The notes under the pieces are model-generated. The model was given only the letters and a program-made list of their open reading frames with translations. It had not been told where the DNA came from and did not search any database. Shown here one piece after another: positions 63,401-64,000 of a stretch of DNA of 64,000 nt. The first letter of the stretch is position 1. Every line of letters begins with the position of its first letter. A program made the translations under genes and the position numbers. Source of the DNA: Rhabdornis inornatus (lineage: Eukaryota > Chordata > Aves > Passeriformes > Rhabdornithidae); contig VWZS01004498.1 of the NCBI GenBank assembly GCA_013397075.1, positions 1,014,268-1,078,267 of the forward strand, given 5' to 3'.

Positions 63401-64000
63401 AAAAAAAAAAAAAAAAAAAAAAGGCAGTGTTTTTGTAAAAGAACTCTGAAAAATAACTGCTCAGACTGTGAGCTCAAGATCAGCTGCCCAAAGAACTGGT
63501 GAACAAAGCCTAAAACGTGCATTAAACTGGTTGGGCATCAACAGCCTCATTGACACTGCAAGCTGGTTTATTCCCTTGATGGCATACAAGGACCTTCTAT
63601 GGCCTTCTTGGGGTATGAGACTGGTTTCCTGTTTCTCTGTTTATAATAATTGCTTAAATAAAACTCTTTATTAGAAAGGTAGACTCTGTCCTGATTGATT
63701 CTCAAGACACTCAGCATTTCCTCCAGGAAAACATGGAAGGTGAGATTTGTCACTCCTTATATTTCTAACGTGAAAAACCAAAGCGGAAATAAACAAGATC
63801 GCTATTCTTTATCATATAGGCAGGAGGAGTTAACCATAGCCATACCCATCACTGTTGAGGTCCACAACAGCAACATCATAGCCAAAAGAGGAGGCCAGCC
63901 CTTCTCCTTCAAACATGTGCTCCAGGGAAAGTGCTCTCTGATTTTTTTCTTTTTTCAGTAAAACAACTGCTCCACTGTGGTTCGCTCTTGGGGCACCAGA
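48325..64000 (-). CDS. ITGA6: Integrin alpha-6, 3' part, with alternative A and B tails
   Basis: Nineteen shared exons plus tail A join in frame to 799 residues; the 5' part lies to the right. The first exons give beta-propeller FG-GAP repeats with cation loops DLNSDGWQD, DINQDGYPD and the degenerate DLDKNSYPD. The thigh and calf domains follow (EINLKLE, VYFGGNIIGESAMKSED, WPKEISNGKWLLYL), then the furin-type site RRKRE that separates heavy and light chains. The stalk ends in WNSTFLE (N-glycosylation sequon), followed by one transmembrane helix (PWWIIAVAILAGILMLALLV) and the GFFKR/GFFRR motif. Alpha-6 pairs with beta-1 or beta-4 as a laminin receptor at the basal cell surface and in hemidesmosomes. 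Similarity to human ITGA6 is high, and the alpha-6A tail is identical to the human sequence I remember. Alternative splicing of the last two exons gives tails A and B; the B tail has an in-frame TGA. Confidence 0.97.
48484..49666 (-). promoter_or_regulatory. ITGA6: Intron between A and B exons with UGCAUG cluster
   Basis: On the - strand TGCATG occurs at 49508-49513, 49284-49289, 49150-49155 and 49099-49104, downstream of cassette exon A. This hexamer is the RBFOX-family binding site, which usually promotes inclusion when downstream of an exon. Regulation is inferred from the motif alone. Confidence 0.5.
49667..49796 (-). CDS. ITGA6: ITGA6 cassette exon, alpha-6A tail
   Basis: Acceptor TTCCTTCCTTGTAG, donor ATTG|GTAACT; 130 bases, the size I recall for the mammalian exon. 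It encodes CGFFKRNKKDHYDATYHKAE then IHAQPSDKERLTSDA and TAG at 49689-49691, so inclusion makes the B exon 3' UTR. All 35 residues match human alpha-6A as I remember it. Confidence 0.96.
49797..51238 (-). other. ITGA6 intron before exon A
   Basis: 1.4 kb. It includes a perfect short palindrome (arms 50329-50338 and 50340-50349) and one TGCATG on the - strand at 50360-50365. No exon recognised. Confidence 0.6.
51239..51364 (-). CDS. ITGA6: ITGA6 exon: transmembrane segment
   Basis: 42 codons, acceptor CATCCTGTAG, donor GTAAGC. It starts VRVTVFPEKSVALYTG and holds the helix PWWIIAVAILAGILMLALLV, ending FLLWK, directly joined to CGFF of either tail. Confidence 0.97.
51695..51793 (-). CDS. ITGA6: ITGA6 exon: membrane-proximal stalk
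   Basis: 33 codons, phase 0-0. EYSKMNYLDILVRASINVPV then AAKNVKLTNEVAQ. Donor GTAGGT. Confidence 0.96.
51877..51987 (-). CDS. ITGA6: ITGA6 exon: calf-2 cysteine region
   Basis: 37 codons. SCNVNARCVDVKCPLKGLDS then KASIVLRSRLWNSTFLE, with three conserved Cys and the NST sequon. Confidence 0.96.
52350..52448 (-). CDS. ITGA6: ITGA6 exon: furin cleavage site
   Basis: 33 codons. ESHNSRRKREVAEKQITDSQ then AFSLFSERKYMTL. RRKRE is the heavy/light chain processing site (RKKRE in human). Confidence 0.96.
52449..53422 (-). other. ITGA6 intron, about 1.0 kb
   Basis: AT-rich. No element recognised. Confidence 0.6.
53423..53596 (-). CDS. ITGA6: ITGA6 exon: calf domain
   Basis: 58 codons, phase 0-0. VTNLGRPLKTFGTASLDIQW, then PKEISNGKWLLYLIKIDSKG and ending EINNLHLA. 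Donor GTATGT. Confidence 0.96.
53597..54468 (-). other. ITGA6 intron, about 0.9 kb
   Basis: Contains a locally GC-richer stretch at about 54080-54200. No element recognised. Confidence 0.6.
54469..54571 (-). CDS. ITGA6: ITGA6 exon: calf domain
   Basis: VAKPSQVYFGGNIIGESAMK then SEDDIGNLIEFEFR. Donor GTGAGT, acceptor CCTGAACAG. Confidence 0.96.
54673..54750 (-). CDS. ITGA6: ITGA6 exon: calf domain
   Basis: 78 bases. STQVNLTPIPASAKVVLELL then LSLTG. Donor GTAAGT, acceptor TTCATTGTAG. Confidence 0.95.
54906..54985 (-). CDS. ITGA6: ITGA6 exon: thigh/calf
   Basis: 80 bases. VTFYLILSTTKVNVDTTDLE then INLKLE. Acceptor TCTTGTTTAG, donor GTAAG. Confidence 0.95.
55183..55266 (-). CDS. ITGA6: ITGA6 exon: thigh/calf cysteine loop
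   Basis: 28 codons, phase 0-0. EKQLTCGANQNGSQAECELG then NPFKRNSN. Donor GTAAGT. Confidence 0.96.
55352..55541 (-). CDS. ITGA6: ITGA6 exon: thigh domain
   Basis: MPVLVLKDQKDIALEITVTN, then KDGEDAYEAKLIATFPDSLT and ending REMRAYP. Acceptor TTTCTGCAG, donor GTAAGT. Confidence 0.97.
55542..56444 (-). other. ITGA6 intron, 0.9 kb
   Basis: No element recognised. Confidence 0.6.
56445..56560 (-). CDS. ITGA6: ITGA6 exon: thigh domain
   Basis: VEFLKEGCGDDNECHSNLKL then QYRFCTREGNEDRFTYLP. Donor GTAAGT, acceptor TTTTATTTAG. Confidence 0.96.
56561..57287 (-). other. ITGA6 intron, 0.7 kb
   Basis: No element recognised. Confidence 0.6.
57288..57437 (-). CDS. ITGA6: ITGA6 exon: thigh domain
   Basis: 50 codons, phase 0-0. 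EKIKDKLRPIPISVNVKIAG, then KRKESALPDLTPILNSNESE and ending TETTK. Confidence 0.96.
57706..57801 (+). mobile_element. CR1 3'-end fragment in ITGA6 intron
   Basis: GGAATTAGATGATCCTTGAG, then GTCCCTTCCAACCCAAACCA and TTCTGTGATTCTATTCTATT, the standard CR1 3' end with its terminal ATTCTRTG-type repeats. Inserted antisense to ITGA6. Confidence 0.92.
58367..58524 (-). CDS. ITGA6: ITGA6 exon: thigh domain
   Basis: INYTFEVENERRQLGLPSRV, then RFSDHSSDQFTASTTLRGQN and ending CVTTKLILQ. Acceptor TTTTTCACATAG, donor GTAAGG. Locally GC-rich. Confidence 0.96.
58525..59785 (-). other. ITGA6 intron, 1.3 kb
   Basis: Holds a GC-richer block (about 58770-59160) with an open frame on + that I cannot assign, and A-rich runs at about 59710-59740. 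Confidence 0.55.
59786..59847 (-). CDS. ITGA6: ITGA6 exon: propeller to thigh
   Basis: A 62-base exon. MDVKACFKYTANPRDLNPRI, matching human VKSCFEYTANPAGYNPSI. Donor GTAAGT, acceptor TTTTTACAG. Confidence 0.95.
60295..60390 (-). CDS. ITGA6: ITGA6 exon: propeller end
   Basis: SRPVISIRRNITVHPDRIDL then KKKNPEDHGEI. Acceptor AAATGAAG after a T/C-rich tract, donor GTAAAT. The loop after RIDL differs from human QKTACGAPSGICLQ and lacks its first Cys. Confidence 0.93.
60391..62087 (-). other. ITGA6 intron, 1.7 kb
   Basis: No exon or mobile element recognised. Confidence 0.6.
62088..62215 (-). CDS. ITGA6: ITGA6 exon: FG-GAP repeat
   Basis: ILDGEKTHTNFFGYSIAGNM, then DLDKNSYPDVAVGSLSDSVN. FG-GAP repeat with a degenerate cation loop. 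Acceptor CTTTTTAG. Confidence 0.96.
62216..62969 (-). other. ITGA6 intron, 0.75 kb
   Basis: Short AGTATT-rich direct repeats at about 62521-62578. No mobile element recognised. Confidence 0.55.
62970..63058 (-). CDS. ITGA6: ITGA6 exon: FG-GAP repeat
   Basis: IAVGAPYDGFGKVYIYHGSE then NGINTKPAQ. Acceptor TTTTCACCAG, donor GTAATG. Confidence 0.97.
63190..63383 (-). CDS. ITGA6: ITGA6 exon: FG-GAP repeat with cation loop
   Basis: WQDIVVGAPQYFDRSGDIGG, then AVYIYMNRQGKWAGVKPLRL and FGLAVENVGDINQDGYP. The acceptor is ATGCTAAG, which restores DGWQDIV with the previous exon. Confidence 0.97.
63400..63422 (+). repeat. Poly-A run (poly-T on ITGA6 strand)
   Basis: 23 consecutive A. On the - strand it is the polypyrimidine tract of the acceptor of the exon at 63190-63383. 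Confidence 0.95.
63846..64000 (-). CDS. ITGA6: ITGA6 exon: FG-GAP repeat, cut by window edge
   Basis: SGAPRANHSGAVVLLKKEKN, then LEHMFEGEGLASSFGYDVAV and VDLNSDG. Donor GATGG|GTATGG. The exon continues beyond the right edge. Confidence 0.96.

Overview
This is vertebrate nuclear DNA, almost certainly avian. It carries multi-exon genes with GT-AG introns, one CpG-island promoter, and CR1 LINE fragments of the kind that dominate bird genomes. Three protein-coding genes are laid out in the window. I joined exons by hand; every junction keeps the reading frame and each product can be recognised.

(1) Positions 79-25460, + strand: the 3' part (16 exons, 791 residues visible) of a neurabin-family gene with PDZ, coiled coil, a disordered linker and a C-terminal SAM domain. 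The actin- and PP1-binding N-terminal half lies to the left of the window. (2) Positions about 27660-39048, - strand: a complete PDK1 (pyruvate dehydrogenase kinase 1), 11 exons and 413 residues, starting in a CpG island at about 38820-39680. (3) Positions 46431-64000, - strand: the 3' two thirds of ITGA6 (integrin alpha-6), 19 shared exons plus both alternative cytoplasmic-tail exons (A and B). Positions 39700-46400 are intergenic. The neurabin-like gene and PDK1 converge tail to tail. ITGA6 and PDK1 run in the same direction, as they do in human.

Repeats are sparse. There is one roughly 0.93 kb 5'-truncated CR1 with a decayed reverse-transcriptase reading frame (18258-19188), two short CR1 3' tails (43861-43943 and 57706-57801), a probable ancient CR1 remnant (about 34290-34800), simple repeats, and a 22-base assembly gap (29009-29030).

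The observations I would follow up are these. A 234-bp, about 98% identical inverted repeat flanks PDK1 exon 2, so that exon sits in the loop of a potential intronic hairpin. An in-frame TGA lies in the middle of the alpha-6B tail exon, and recognisable alpha-6B sequence, including the C-terminal ESYS, continues beyond it. Four UGCAUG (RBFOX-type) motifs lie in the intron between the alpha-6A and alpha-6B exons. A SAM-containing neurabin paralogue is present at the PDK1/ITGA6 locus, where human has none that I know of; this fits a third ohnologue of the PDK-integrin-neurabin paralogon. I saw no operon, phage, CRISPR or defence-like system, and the window should not be read as containing one.
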